In this document: piece by piece, positions 1 through 7,115 of the stretch
Position numbering within the stretch: position 1 is the first letter of the stretch
Layout: each line of letters opens with the position of its first letter
Source of the DNA: an uncultured Candidatus Midichloriaceae bacterium
GTDB lineage: Bacteria; Pseudomonadota; Alphaproteobacteria; Rickettsiales; Midichloriaceae
Direction of reading: 5' to 3'
Length of the DNA: 8,409 nt
Assembly: GCA_905479795.1 (NCBI GenBank)
Contig: CAJQNX010000043.1
Span: 1-8,409 of the forward strand
The notes under the pieces: generated by a model
Databases searched by the model: none
The model's input: the letters and a program-made list of their open reading frames with translations, nothing else
Told to the model about the DNA's origin: nothing
Translations under genes and position numbers: made by a program

Positions 1-2
1 TT

Positions 3-137
3 GAACTAAAGGAATCTGCGGTTGATCATAAGCAATTATCCAATATAGGTGATCAAAACAATGTTATGAGGCATTCAAAGATAGTAAGACAGCAATTATC
101 AAACAATAATGTTGAAAAACCAGAAAGAACACTTTAG
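3..137 (+). CDS. C-terminal end of an unidentified protein, cut by the window edge
   Basis: An open frame enters from the left edge and ends at TAG 135-137, giving 44 residues. The tail is hydrophilic and rich in Asn, Gln, Lys and Arg, with no membrane segment or recognisable motif. It contains two copies of a short Q-L-S-N word 20 residues apart. The next gene starts about 46 bases after this stop on the same strand, so the two are probably co-transcribed. A charged, Asn/Gln-rich tail would suit the C terminus of a VirB6-like secretion protein, but that is a guess from context. The frame could also be a chance open frame, since it is short and has no visible start. I do not recognise the family. 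Confidence 0.4.
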   Translation, partial: ELKESAVDHKQLSNIGDQNNVMRHSKIVRQQLSNNNVEKPERTL

Positions 138-183
138 TGTATGAATACAAATGATTCTAAAATGAAAATAGATCGTGAATTTA

Positions 184-2847
184 ATGAAAAGATTTATAAT
201 ATTAGTATTTTTCATATTATTTTTTGCAATTTATCCGACTAGTCAGCGTAGTGCTGATGCGTCTCCTACCAGCGAGATATTATGTAATGGGTGGTTAGCT
301 GCTACTACGGGGATTGATTGCATCAAAGGAAATTGTTCCCCCAATCCTAGTCCTGATAGTGCCAAAGGTCATGATATAGGAACATACACTATAGCAGATG
401 ATGTGGGTGTTAGGGCTGTGAGTAGGGATTATTTCCCCACATGGGGAGAAAGAGAAATGTTTTACAGGACTTCAGATGATCCTTTAACCATGGAGTTAAT
501 AGTTAAAAGGCAGTATTGCTGGGCTAGATATGCTTTTTTTCCTTCACCTGCTAACTGTGGTGGTCCAGATTGGAAATGGGCATTTCCTTTAGGTTATTTA
601 TCATGGAGTGAAGGTGTAAATTATGCAATATGGGGTGATACAGTAACAAAAACTTTTTCACTTCAAAGTAGAGGTTCGGACAATGCTCAAACCATTTTTT
701 GGGGTTCAAATCATGCATATATAGATTATGAAAAGACTGCAGATGGAAAGGAAAATCCTAAAAGAGTTTGTGCATATTTTAGCCCAGTTGCCTTTGGAAA
801 AATTGTGAGTAGTGACGATGAGTTAATTGGCTGCATAGATATACCTCTTAATCCTGCTCCAGATATTTATAACAAAATTTTAATACCCAAAAAGTCAGTA
901 ATTGTTGCTGGTAAAATTCCTAATGGAAGTACCTTTATGAACCCCAAAATTAATCTTCAAGTCATTGATAGCACTGGGCAAAATATAGGGGGATATATTA
1001 CTTTAGAGCATAATTATTTAAACGATTCAACCAAATGTTCCAAAAAAGAGGATACTATGGGAGATGTTTACTGTCCATTTATTCTAGCAAGTGACCCAAC
1101 AAAAATTTGTGCTGGATTGCAGGGTGAATCTTCTAGCAAGATTGGCTGTGTAGATAGGCCTAAGCCGTCAGGTTCGATAATTATTAATGCACTTCATGAT
1201 TATTATATTGATAATAATTGCCCAGATATTAACAATAAACCTTCTATGTTTCATTCATTAAAAATTCAGTTAAAGGATTCTACAACTAATGAAGTAATAA
1301 AAGAATTTCCAGAAAATGAATTAGGATTGAGAGATTATTATGCCTGCTACCAAACTGGGCAAAATCCAAAAGATAAATCAATTGAAAAATCAATTCTTTC
1401 AGGGCATGATACAATTAATGTTTATGGAGTCCAATTTAGTGCGGTAATTCCTAAATTTATCGATAATGACAGAAATGATGTTAAAGATTATGCAAAAATA
1501 GGTATTAAGAAAATACGCCCTCAAAATTTCAAAAAGACATATATGTATCTTTTAATTACAGTTGATAAAACACAATTAATTAATCAGCAAAGCTGTGATA
1601 GTTGTAATTGTTTTGTTCACGTAGAAGACAAGGGGCAATGCACTGATAATACCTCTACAAGTAAACAGAGGGGGGAAAATAAGTGTGCGGTGTATAATAC
1701 ACCTGCTGGGGAAAGAGAAAGAGATTCATGTGTAAAGAATTATTCATGCTATGATCTTGCACGTCACCCATTGCCTATGACGGCACCTATGATAGACAAA
1801 AGCGGCACATGTCCAAACTGTATAAGCTATGATTTTGGTAGTGATCTTAGCAAGTTGAATGATGCAGAAAAGGCATATTGTTCTGGAGTATACAAACTGA
1901 ATCAAGATACAGGGCAGAATGCTATATGTATAAATTTAGATACAAAGTGGCCAGATTTTTTTGGTGCAGCAGATCAAATCTGTGCTGAAATTCCAGCTTC
2001 ATTTATGAAATTAGGAAAAAATGATATTTCTTATTTGACAGGATATATTGATTTTACAGATGATAAATTTGACCCATCTAAAGTGTATAAAGAGCATGAG
2101 ACTGAAGATTTACTTGGAAAGTGTGATGCAGAGCTAAATTTAGAAAAGGAGAAATGTTTGTCAAATGATGGAAAAATCTGCTTAACAACACCTCTTCCTG
2201 GTGTAATTAAAGGATTAGATAAAAATGAAATGATAAGCTTCAAACAGCAATATACTGTTATAAATCAATATTTATATGGTGATGAGAAAGCAGCAGACAC
2301 TGCAGCAAACACTGATTTAAAAGGAATAAATGCAAATATGCAAACAATTGATAAGCAATTACTGAGAAATCTTGGATATGACTTATCGAAGCAAGAATTC
2401 CCTGCAATTAATGTTCCAGATGGAGCGCCGTATAGAAAAGTGGGTGATACTTCCCCAGAAGACAATAATTTCCCAATTGGCATTATTTATAATGGTTGTA
2501 GATTTGTAGTGGGTGAAGATGGTTGCGGAAAAAATACTAAGACTGCTCCGTTTCTTGGTAATGCAATTTTTGATGCAAGTAATCTTAATCTGAATACTGG
2601 CAGCAAATTAACAATAACCAAATTAAATAAAATAACACCCCAAGGTGATACAAATTTAATTATCAAAGATATCCCTGTTGAAGGAAAATGTGAAGATGGG
2701 CTTGTTACTATCTCTGGAGATGCCCCATTGAGAATGTGCAGGGTTATTGTTGATAGTGAGAACACAATAATAACAAAATCTTGGTCTGATCAAGTGATTA
2801 TCAACCCATGTGCGAAAGATGATTCAGGAGATAATGCTGATGGCTAA
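184..2847 (+). CDS. Large exported cysteine-rich protein, possibly a VirB6-like extracellular domain protein
   Basis: This encodes about 887 residues. The longest frame begins with GTG at 175, but I prefer ATG 184 because it gives a classic signal peptide: M-K-R, a hydrophobic core at about residues 4-18, and an A-D-A cleavage motif at 24-26. There is no Cys at the cleavage point, so it is not a lipoprotein. No further hydrophobic stretch looks long enough to span a membrane, so the mature protein should be periplasmic, surface-bound or secreted. It has 33 Cys, including a C-x-x-C-x-C cluster at 471-476, which suggests disulfides or metal binding. A loose motif of Cys followed within a few residues by Pro recurs near Cys217 (GCIDIP), Cys322 (GCVDRP), Cys600 (CAEIP) and Cys666 (CLTTP). 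From memory, such segments and the Trp/Cys-rich N terminus resemble extracellular regions of Rickettsiales VirB6-like type IV secretion proteins, but the VirB6 membrane domain is absent. Its stop overlaps the following esterase start. The ORF is surely coding; the function is unassigned. Confidence 0.85.
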   Translation: MKRFIILVFFILFFAIYPTSQRSADASPTSEILCNGWLAATTGIDCIKGNCSPNPSPDSAKGHDIGTYTIADDVGVRAVSRDYFPTWGEREMFYRTSDDPLTMELIVKRQYCWARYAFFPSPANCGGPDWKWAFPLGYLSWSEGVNYAIWGDTVTKTFSLQSRGSDNAQTIFWGSNHAYIDYEKTADGKENPKRVCAYFSPVAFGKIVSSDDELIGCIDIPLNPAPDIYNKILIPKKSVIVAGKIPNGSTFMNPKINLQVIDSTGQNIGGYITLEHNYLNDSTKCSKKEDTMGDVYCPFILASDPTKICAGLQGESSSKIGCVDRPKPSGSIIINALHDYYIDNNCPDINNKPSMFHSLKIQLKDSTTNEVIKEFPENELGLRDYYACYQTGQNPKDKSIEKSILSGHDTINVYGVQFSAVIPKFIDNDRNDVKDYAKIGIKKIRPQNFKKTYMYLLITVDKTQLINQQSCDSCNCFVHVEDKGQCTDNTSTSKQRGENKCAVYNTPAGERERDSCVKNYSCYDLARHPLPMTAPMIDKSGTCPNCISYDFGSDLSKLNDAEKAYCSGVYKLNQDTGQNAICINLDTKWPDFFGAADQICAEIPASFMKLGKNDISYLTGYIDFTDDKFDPSKVYKEHETEDLLGKCDAELNLEKEKCLSNDGKICLTTPLPGVIKGLDKNEMISFKQQYTVINQYLYGDEKAADTAANTDLKGINANMQTIDKQLLRNLGYDLSKQEFPAINVPDGAPYRKVGDTSPEDNNFPIGIIYNGCRFVVGEDGCGKNTKTAPFLGNAIFDASNLNLNTGSKLTITKLNKITPQGDTNLIIKDIPVEGKCEDGLVTISGDAPLRMCRVIVDSENTIITKSWSDQVIINPCAKDDSGDNADG
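2826..2830 (+). promoter_or_regulatory. Ribosome binding site that fixes the start of the esterase gene
   Basis: AGGAG lies 9 bases before ATG 2840, inside the end of the upstream gene. In-frame upstream starts at 2810, 2819 and 2834 are either before this site or only 3 bases after it. The family fold also begins right after 2840 (first beta strand, then the H-G oxyanion motif), so 2840 is the preferred start. Confidence 0.6.
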
Positions 2848-3592
2848 TTTGCTATTTATACATGGTGCTTGGCATTGGAGTGGTTGTTGGTATAAAATAG
2901 TTAATTCCAATCTATTAAGTGACAATAAGATATACGCTTTAGATAATGTTGGTAATGGCTTTAGTAAAGGGCTTGAGGCCAGTAACTTTGATGAATATAC
3001 CTTTAATATACAGGATCTAATTAATAATACTAAAGGGAAATTTACTATCATTGCTCACAGCATGGGAGGGAGCATTGCAAGCTTTATAGCTAATAAATTT
3101 CCTAATAAAATAGAAAAGATTATTTATGTTGCTGCTTTCATGTGTGCAGAAAATAAATCCTCTTTAGATTATATAATGAGTGATTATTATACGAAATTTA
3201 TGCAACAAATAGGTGCAGAAAATTGGGCAACACCAATAAAAGAAGGAAGATACATAAAATTGCGCTTAGATAAAAAAGAGTCTCTTATTAAATTATTTTA
3301 TAATCAAAGTCCTGAAATGGATATCGATATTGCTTTGAAGAATTTAAGCGAATTGAATTTTGGTATACCTTTTGCCCATAAGAATAATTATTGTGTGGAA
3401 TTTTACTCAGTTAATAGGGTTTATGTAGAATGCACAAACGATAATGCAGTTCCTATTGTAACTCAAAGGCAAATGCAAAAAGATTTTCCCGGAGCAAAAG
3501 TCTATACTATAGAAGCGGATCACTCGCCATTCTTTTCGAAAGATCAACAGCTGTTGGAAATAATAAAGAAAGAAATACCTGATATTATTTAA
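2840..3592 (+). CDS. Alpha/beta-hydrolase of the methylesterase/hydroxynitrile lyase type, candidate BioH-like esterase
   Basis: The protein has 250 residues from ATG 2840, a full-length cytosolic alpha/beta-hydrolase with no signal peptide. Visible features in order: oxyanion-hole H8-G9-A10-W11; nucleophile elbow H73-S74-M75-G76-G77; catalytic Asp201 in C-T-N-D; catalytic His228 in A-D-H-S. The start (F-I-H-G-A-W-H-W), the A-A-F-M segment after the elbow, and the V-x-R-V-Y-V-x-C-T-x-D stretch before Asp201 resemble plant SABP2/MES methylesterases and hydroxynitrile lyases more than E. coli BioH. That family hydrolyses small methyl esters. Beside a biotin cluster with no other esterase, the inferred role is cleavage of pimeloyl-ACP methyl ester to pimeloyl-ACP. 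The start overlaps the preceding gene by 8 bases, so translation is probably coupled to it. The stop overlaps the tail of the convergent bioA gene by 8 bases. An unrelated esterase role is possible, so I give no gene symbol. Confidence 0.85.
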   Translation: MANLLFIHGAWHWSGCWYKIVNSNLLSDNKIYALDNVGNGFSKGLEASNFDEYTFNIQDLINNTKGKFTIIAHSMGGSIASFIANKFPNKIEKIIYVAAFMCAENKSSLDYIMSDYYTKFMQQIGAENWATPIKEGRYIKLRLDKKESLIKLFYNQSPEMDIDIALKNLSELNFGIPFAHKNNYCVEFYSVNRVYVECTNDNAVPIVTQRQMQKDFPGAKVYTIEADHSPFFSKDQQLLEIIKKEIPDII

Positions 3593-4925
3593 AATATGAA
3601 GTAATTGAATATTCTGTAATCTGGCTTAATTCTTGCAGCGTGTGCTCTTCGATATTAACTGGGGGCAACCAGTATATGGTGTTGCCTAAAGGCCTTAATA
3701 GTGCGCCTAATTGAATAGTTTGTTTAAAAATTTCAAATCCAATTCTTTTATTTTTGCTGTTCTTATCAATCAATAAATCAGCTGCAACAATACCTCCAAT
3801 GCCTCTTACATTTTTCAATCGACCTGTTTTTGCAGCAATTTTGTTCATTGAATTGAACATTTTTGTTTCTAATGTCTTTGTTTTACCAAGAATATTTTCA
3901 TTTTCAATTATTTCTAAAGTTGCAAGTGCTGCACTTACACCAAGAGGATTTCCACAATAAGTATGAGAGTGCAGGAATGAGTTTTCTGGAGAATAATCAT
4001 TATAAAAGAGGTCGTATATTTCATCTTTAACCATAACAGCGCTAAATGGTAACCATCCAGACGTTAAACCTTTAGAGAGGCATAAAAAATCAGGCTCTAT
4101 ATTGGCATATTCATAGGCAAACATTTTTCCTGTTCTACAGATACCAGTCATAATCTCATCAGCTATCAAATGGATATCATTTGCTTCTGCCCAGGCTTTT
4201 AATTTACTCAAAAAATCCTTGCTGTAAATTTTCATACCACCAGCACCCTGAACAATTGGTTCAAAAATTATTGCTGTAACACCCTCTTTTATTTTTTCTA
4301 ATTTTTCTTCAATTTCCCTCCATTGAAGCGAGCAATCATTCCATAATGGATTTTCTTTTGAATTTACGTAAGGAATATTTGATATTGTATAAACATCAAA
4401 TAATAATTCTTTATATGGATTTTTATAAATTCCTAAATCACTAACACTTAGTGCACCTATAGTCTCGCCATGGTAACCATTTTCTAAAGCAATAAATTTA
4501 TTTTTATGTTTTTGATCTTTAATTTTTCTGGAATGCAAACTCATTTTAAGTGCAATTTCTACTGCACATGAGCCATCTCCAGCATAAAATATTTTATTTA
4601 AATTTTGAGTTTTATTTGTGAGCTTTTTTGATAACTCAATAATTTTTTCATTGATCGTGTTCGCAAGAATAACATGCTCAAATTTATTTATCTGTTCAAT
4701 TACTTTTGCTTTTATATATGGATGATTATGTCCAAGTAACTTGCACCACCAACTTGATATTGCATCAATAATTTTTTTACCATTTTCAAGCTCTATATAG
4801 CTTCCTCTAGCACTTTTTATGAGCATTGGTTCTAAATTTATATAGTCTTTCATTTGTGAACATGGATGCCAAATATGGCTGGGATTTTGTTTTTTGATAG
4901 AGGGTTGGTAATTCGTAAAACTCAT
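3585..4925 (-). CDS. bioA: Adenosylmethionine-8-amino-7-oxononanoate aminotransferase
   Basis: BioA uses S-adenosylmethionine as amino donor and PLP as cofactor to turn KAPA into 7,8-diaminopelargonate. The protein has 446 residues, slightly longer than the roughly 430 of E. coli. Visible markers: N-terminal H-I-W-H-P (18-21); S-S-W-W (57-60); phosphate-binding G-D-G-S (116-119); Y151-H-G, which stacks on PLP; D256-E-I-M-T-G, where Asp pairs with the pyridine nitrogen; PLP lysine K285 in L-S-K-G-L-T; H-S-H-T-Y-C-G-N-P (319-327); and R411-P-L-G-N, the carboxylate-binding arginine. After W-H-P this protein has C-S-Q-M where E. coli has Y-T-S-M, so the substrate-contact Tyr17 of E. coli is Cys22 here. 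I recall H-P-C-T-Q-M as a common variant in other BioA proteins, so this is probably a subfamily trait, not damage. It is divergent from bioB across 82 bases and convergent with the esterase. I see no clear Shine-Dalgarno before the ATG. Confidence 0.96.
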   Translation of the reverse strand: MSFTNYQPSIKKQNPSHIWHPCSQMKDYINLEPMLIKSARGSYIELENGKKIIDAISSWWCKLLGHNHPYIKAKVIEQINKFEHVILANTINEKIIELSKKLTNKTQNLNKIFYAGDGSCAVEIALKMSLHSRKIKDQKHKNKFIALENGYHGETIGALSVSDLGIYKNPYKELLFDVYTISNIPYVNSKENPLWNDCSLQWREIEEKLEKIKEGVTAIIFEPIVQGAGGMKIYSKDFLSKLKAWAEANDIHLIADEIMTGICRTGKMFAYEYANIEPDFLCLSKGLTSGWLPFSAVMVKDEIYDLFYNDYSPENSFLHSHTYCGNPLGVSAALATLEIIENENILGKTKTLETKMFNSMNKIAAKTGRLKNVRGIGGIVAADLLIDKNSKNKRIGFEIFKQTIQLGALLRPLGNTIYWLPPVNIEEHTLQELSQITEYSITSYFK

Positions 4926-4956
4926 AGTTAACCAATGATTTTATTTAAGTTGACGA
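4925..4956. promoter_or_regulatory. Candidate BirA-type biotin operator between bioA and bioB
   Basis: An imperfect inverted repeat, TAGTTAACC then 14 bases then AGTTGACGA, lies between the divergent bioA and bioB genes. From memory, the known bacterial BirA operator is TTGTAAACC or TTGTTAACC, a 14-16 base spacer, and the matching inverted half. The left half matches TTGTTAACC at 8 of 9 positions and the right half matches GGTTAACAA at 6 of 9, with an allowed spacer. Location, spacing and symmetry all fit a biotin-responsive site controlling both directions. The right half overlaps a possible -35 of bioB and the left half touches the bioA start codon. I saw no BioR-type box (TTAT-N-ATAA-like palindrome) here. 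Such matches arise easily in AT-rich DNA, so this remains a candidate. Confidence 0.4.
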
Positions 4957-5007
4957 CATGAGATAGTTATTGTATTTAAAAAGTTTAGTCAAATAAATTA
5001 TTCTGAC
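4926..5007. promoter_or_regulatory. Divergent bioA/bioB promoter region
   Basis: This 82-base gap is the only place where the transcripts of bioA (leftward) and bioBFCD (rightward) can begin locally. For bioB, TTGACG at 4950-4955 is a good -35 (5 of 6), followed after 17 bases by a weak -10 (TATTTA, 4973-4978). For bioA, on the minus strand, TAAAAT (4943 down to 4938) and TACAAT (4974 down to 4969) are possible -10 boxes; neither has a convincing -35. The first would give an almost leaderless bioA message. Neither gene has a clear Shine-Dalgarno in this gap. Confidence 0.5.
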
Positions 5008-5949
5008 ATGAGTGAATTAAGTTACAAACAAATTAAAGAAGTTTTTGAGATGCCCTTTTTGGATTTGCTATATGAAGCACATTCTGTACATAGAAAAAAT
5101 TTCAAAAAAAATGAAGTAGAGCTATGTACATTAGTAAGTGTAAAAACAGGGGCATGTCCTGAAGATTGTGGTTATTGCTCTCAAAGTTCAAAATATAATA
5201 CAGGGATAAAAATTGAAAAATTAATGGATATTGATGAGGTAAAAAAACATTGTGAAGTTGCTAAATCAAGCGGCTCTAAGAGACTTTGTATAGGTGCAGG
5301 TTGGAAAACTCCACCAGAAAAGCATTTTTCAAAAGCATTGGAGATGGTAAAGATGATAAAAAGCTTTGGGCTTGAAGCATGCGCAACGCTTGGAACAGTC
5401 AATAAAGATCAGGCTAAGCAATTAAAGGGGGCGGGCTTAGATTATTATAATCATAACTTGGATACATCAGAGGAATATTACAAAAAAATAATAACTACAC
5501 GTACGTATCAAGACAGGATAAATACTTTAGAGAATGTTCAAGATGCAGATATAAATATTTGTTGTGGTGGAATAATTGGCATGGGAGAAAGCAGAGAAGA
5601 CAGGATTAATCTGTTAGTTTCGCTTTCAAAGTTAAAAACTCCACCTAAAAGCATCCCAATTAATCTTCTAGTTCCTATTAAGGGCACTCCACTAGAAAAT
5701 GTTGCTAAACTAGATAATATAGAATTTATTAGAATGATTGCCACTGCTAGAGTAATATTTTGCAAATCAGTAGTAAGATTATCAGCAGGTAGGGATGGAA
5801 TGTCAGAAGAAATGCAGGCATTATGTTTTTTTGCAGGAGCAAATTCAATTTTTTATGGAGAAAAGCTTCTTACCACGAATAATTCTAATACAAACAAGGA
5901 TTTGGAATTTTTAAATAAACTAGGCATAAATGCAGCTGCAAGCTGTTAA
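5008..5949 (+). CDS. bioB: Biotin synthase
   Basis: BioB is a radical SAM enzyme that inserts sulfur into dethiobiotin, the last step of biotin synthesis. The protein has 313 residues and is slightly shorter than E. coli BioB. The radical SAM motif C50-P-E-D-C54-G-Y-C57 binds the 4Fe-4S cluster. The ligands of the auxiliary 2Fe-2S cluster are all present: Cys94 (R-L-C-I-G-A), Cys125 (E-A-C-A-T-L-G), Cys185 (I-C-C-G-G-I) and Arg257 (V-V-R-L-S-A-G-R). The Y-Y-N-H-N-L-D-T-S segment (146-154), a dethiobiotin and SAM contact region, is intact. It is the first gene of the rightward operon, and bioF follows after 8 bases. ATG 5008 is chosen because the protein begins there at the family's usual distance before the cluster motif; no strong ribosome binding site is visible. 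Confidence 0.97.
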   Translation: MSELSYKQIKEVFEMPFLDLLYEAHSVHRKNFKKNEVELCTLVSVKTGACPEDCGYCSQSSKYNTGIKIEKLMDIDEVKKHCEVAKSSGSKRLCIGAGWKTPPEKHFSKALEMVKMIKSFGLEACATLGTVNKDQAKQLKGAGLDYYNHNLDTSEEYYKKIITTRTYQDRINTLENVQDADINICCGGIIGMGESREDRINLLVSLSKLKTPPKSIPINLLVPIKGTPLENVAKLDNIEFIRMIATARVIFCKSVVRLSAGRDGMSEEMQALCFFAGANSIFYGEKLLTTNNSNTNKDLEFLNKLGINAAASC

Positions 5950-5957
5950 AATTAAAG

Positions 5958-7115
5958 ATGCTATATAATAGAATATTGCAAAAACTTGATGATTATAAAT
6001 CACGAAAGTTATTAAGAAATAAAAAGACAATTAATCATAAAAATATCAATCAACTATCTATTGGTGATAAGCAATTAGTATCCTTCACAAGTAATGATTA
6101 TTTATGCCTATCACAAAACTATAATTTTGTTTCTAATTTAAATAAATGTGTAAAAAATTATGGCACTGGAAGTGCTTCATCTGCTTTAATATCTGGATTT
6201 TTCAATGTACATAAAGATTTAGAAGATCAATTTTGCAAAATATTTAATCGAGAAGCATCGCTGCTTTTTAACTCTGGGTATAATGCTAATATTGGTGTGC
6301 TTTCAACTTTAGCTAGCAGGGATACAACTATAATATCAGACAAGCTTTGTCATGCATCAATAATTGATGGGATAATTCTTTCAAGGGCAAAACATTTGCG
6401 TTACGAGCACAACAATATGCAATTATTAGAAGAGTGCCTTTCAAAAGCTCATGGAGAAAAATTAGTTATTACAGAAAGTGTATTTAGTATGGAAGGAGAT
6501 GTATGTAAAATTGATGAAATAACAAAATTGGCCAAAAAATATGGAGCTTTTTTAATTGTTGATGATGCACATGGATTTGGAGTGATTGGAAAAAATGGCA
6601 TGGGGGTGCTTGATTATGCTAAGAACCCAAATGATATAGACTGTGTGGTGATACCACTCGGCAAATCATGTGCAAGTATGGGTGCTATTGTGATATCTAA
6701 TCAGATTATTTGCGAAGCATTAAATCAATTTGCAAAAAGTTATATATATACAACAAATATCCCTCCAATTATTGCTCATTTATCCTTGGAAAATTTAAAA
6801 AAGATCATAGAAGGAAAAGAAAGGCTAAATAAATTAAAAAGAATCATAAAGTATTTTATTGAAAAATTTAAGAAAGCTGATTTAAAATTAGTCTCTTATG
6901 ATTTAACTCCTATCAAATCAGTCATAATCAATGAAGTGGATAAATTATTACTTATACAAGAATATTTATATAAAAAGGGAATTATAATTTCTGCTATAAG
7001 ATACCCAACTGTAGCAAGTGGTAAAGAAAGAATAAGGATTTCTCTTAACTGTGAACATACCGAAGCCCAAATCGATTTTTTAATCAATTGTCTGGTTGAG
7101 GTGTGTCATGCATGA
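5958..7115 (+). CDS. bioF: 8-amino-7-oxononanoate synthase (KAPA synthase)
   Basis: BioF is a PLP enzyme that condenses pimeloyl-ACP (or pimeloyl-CoA) with L-alanine, releasing CO2, to give KAPA. The length of 385 residues matches the family. Visible markers: N-D-Y-L (46-49); the G-T-G-S-A-S-S region (69-75); His132, which stacks on PLP; S177-M-E-G-D; D202-D-A-H205-G, the Asp and His that hold the cofactor; PLP lysine Lys236 in L-G-K-S; Y-T-T-N-I-P-P (264-270); and Arg349-Y-P-T-V with R-I-R-I-S-L near the C terminus for the substrate carboxylate. The glycine-rich loop is G-S-A-S-S-A where many relatives have G-S-G-G-S or G-A-S-R, a mild divergence. The gene starts 8 bases after bioB and its end overlaps bioC by 8 bases, so it sits inside one operon. 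The best alternative for the fold is KBL or ALAS, but the bio context decides. Confidence 0.95.
   Translation: MLYNRILQKLDDYKSRKLLRNKKTINHKNINQLSIGDKQLVSFTSNDYLCLSQNYNFVSNLNKCVKNYGTGSASSALISGFFNVHKDLEDQFCKIFNREASLLFNSGYNANIGVLSTLASRDTTIISDKLCHASIIDGIILSRAKHLRYEHNNMQLLEECLSKAHGEKLVITESVFSMEGDVCKIDEITKLAKKYGAFLIVDDAHGFGVIGKNGMGVLDYAKNPNDIDCVVIPLGKSCASMGAIVISNQIICEALNQFAKSYIYTTNIPPIIAHLSLENLKKIIEGKERLNKLKRIIKYFIEKFKKADLKLVSYDLTPIKSVIINEVDKLLLIQEYLYKKGIIISAIRYPTVASGKERIRISLNCEHTEAQIDFLINCLVEVCHA
7098..7101 (+). promoter_or_regulatory. Ribosome binding site for bioC
   Basis: GAGG lies 6 bases before ATG 7108. A longer frame begins with TTG at 7096, but that codon overlaps this site, so the ATG is the likely start. 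The site lies inside the 3' end of bioF. Confidence 0.5.

Noticed and set aside
141..242. A short open frame starting at ATG 141, just after the stop of the upstream partial gene and in the same frame
   Set aside because: It is only about 33 codons, runs into the signal peptide of the next gene in another frame, and has no clear ribosome binding site. A readthrough extension of the upstream gene was considered but nothing supports it.
2031..3051. Four minus-strand open frames of 70-92 codons opposite the exported-protein and esterase genes
   Set aside because: They lie wholly or mostly antisense to well-supported genes, have no family likeness or ribosome binding site, and arise from the codon bias of the plus-strand genes.
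3581..3600. A partial ATATT/AATAT inverted repeat at the esterase-bioA junction as a bidirectional terminator
   Set aside because: The stem is 5 bp of A/T only and there is no G/C-rich hairpin, so it would be too weak to call.
3754..3960. A 68-codon plus-strand open frame inside bioA
   Set aside because: It is antisense to conserved BioA sequence and its translation has no recognisable feature.
5181..5765. Two minus-strand open frames of 73 and 75 codons opposite bioB
   Set aside because: They are shadows of the conserved bioB reading frame with no independent support.
6896..7087. A 63-codon minus-strand open frame opposite the end of bioF
   Set aside because: It is antisense to the BioF substrate-binding C terminus and lacks any signal of its own.
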